This document shows positions 63,226 to 64,000 of a stretch of DNA of 64,000 bases, piece after piece (within the stretch, counting starts at the first letter, position 1; the number at the start of each line of letters is the position of its first letter). The notes under the pieces were generated by a model. That model was not told where the DNA came from. It was given only the letters and a program-made list of their open reading frames with translations, and made no database searches. Source of the stretch: Penelope pileata. Taxonomy: Eukaryota > Chordata > Aves > Galliformes > Cracidae. Made by a program: the position numbers and the translations under genes. The stretch spans positions 62,718 through 126,717 of the forward strand of contig WBMW01005926.1 of NCBI GenBank assembly GCA_013396635.1. Direction: 5' to 3'.

Positions 63226-64000
63226 CTGCAAATACAGAAATAAAATTGTTGCTTCATTGGAAGTAACTGGAACACATTAATTAATCTCAGCTCTCAGTCT
63301 TCAGTATGTCGGTATACTTTTGGATTTTCTCATAGTTTATATTTTTGTCTTGTGTTTTGCTTTCATACTTGAATTATCATTGAGCTCTCATCTCTCATAG
63401 CTCTATTGCCAGAGACTGGATGCAGCCTGCAGTCACTCTTTCTTTTTTTTTTTTTTTTCCATTTTAGTATTGGAATTCATTAGCTGTTCACAAAAAATCT
63501 GGGGAAGGAGCTAATCAGCTGCTCCCATTAAATATTAAGAATGGACTGAAGAAAGGAGGCCCCTGCGTCTGCTTGCCAAGACACAGGATGGCAAACAGAT
63601 TCAGTAAGCGAGGAGCACCTGTGGGATTCAGTGTTACTTATGTTATTTGTTTCACAGGCACAGATCTCACTGAGGCACAGCATCTTGCACACTCAGCCTA
63701 GTGACTTGATTTTGGCGCATGCTGAAACTGTATGTGTGAATACACCAAAATCAACAGAAATTATTTACTCACATTTTTTTGGGATAGTATCCCTTATACA
63801 TGAGTCTGTATTGAAATGCTTTTAAGTCTTTGGACGCCTCGTGCAAATACTTTAACATTTGCTCATGTTGCTTACTTAAATAAATCAGTGAGAATAATCA
63901 CTCACTGAATTCTCTTACTCCATCAGAATAAAAGATCTGTTTTAAAAACAAAACTCAGAAGCTGTCAAAGACTGTTACATGTAGATATGTGCCTTGAATA
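63226..64000 (-). other. CPA6: CPA6 intron, partial
   Basis: The 3' part of the intron before the first CPA6 exon seen here, running off the window edge. It contains a poly-T tract at 63,443-63,458. I did not find the preceding exon, which should encode the end of the propeptide. Confidence 0.8.
63443..63458. repeat. 16-base poly-T tract
   Basis: Sixteen consecutive T on the plus strand in a CPA6 intron, with no recognised retroposon beside it. Confidence 0.85.

Overview
The window is vertebrate nuclear DNA, most likely from a bird. The evidence is AT-rich sequence with small introns and a short intergenic space, a CR1 LINE with the typical bird 3' end, and split exons of two conserved genes, ARFGEF1 followed by CPA6 on the same strand. 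There are no bacterial operons, CRISPR arrays or long uninterrupted coding regions. Most open frames of 60-150 codons are what chance gives in intronic and intergenic DNA.

Layout. Bases 1-17,774 are inferred to be the first part of ARFGEF1 intron 1 (minus strand); no further ARFGEF1 exon was recognised there. It holds simple repeats, an old degraded CR1 reverse-transcriptase fragment (about 11.64-11.81 kb) and a secondary CpG cluster (16.34-16.66 kb). ARFGEF1 coding exon 1 (BIG1, a Golgi ARF guanine-nucleotide exchange factor) lies at 17,775-17,895 inside a CpG island. An assembly gap of 281 N (17,896-18,176) removes its start codon and 5'UTR. From about 18.6 to 36.5 kb is intergenic DNA with a 5'-truncated CR1 at about 33.14-33.89 kb. 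From 36.5 kb to the right edge is CPA6 (carboxypeptidase A6, minus strand): seven coding exons at 63,124-63,225, 62,196-62,300, 49,251-49,361, 48,905-48,995, 44,153-44,355, 39,498-39,582 and 37,730-37,917. The last one carries the stop codon.

The seven CPA6 exons join in frame with canonical GT-AG junctions and no stop. They encode 294 residues, the C-terminal two thirds of the preproenzyme and nearly the whole catalytic domain, with all zinc-binding and catalytic residues of an M14A metallocarboxypeptidase. The signal peptide, most of the propeptide and the CPA6 promoter lie beyond base 64,000. The two genes have unrelated jobs (ARF activation at the trans-Golgi; extracellular peptide trimming). 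Their adjacency is conserved vertebrate synteny rather than a functional unit.

No undescribed biological system is supported. The items most worth a second look are the gap over the ARFGEF1 start, the overlapping GT donors at the CPA6 penultimate exon, the decayed LINE fragment, the CpG clusters away from the main promoter, scattered YY1-like ATGGCGGY motifs, and a few tandem repeats.
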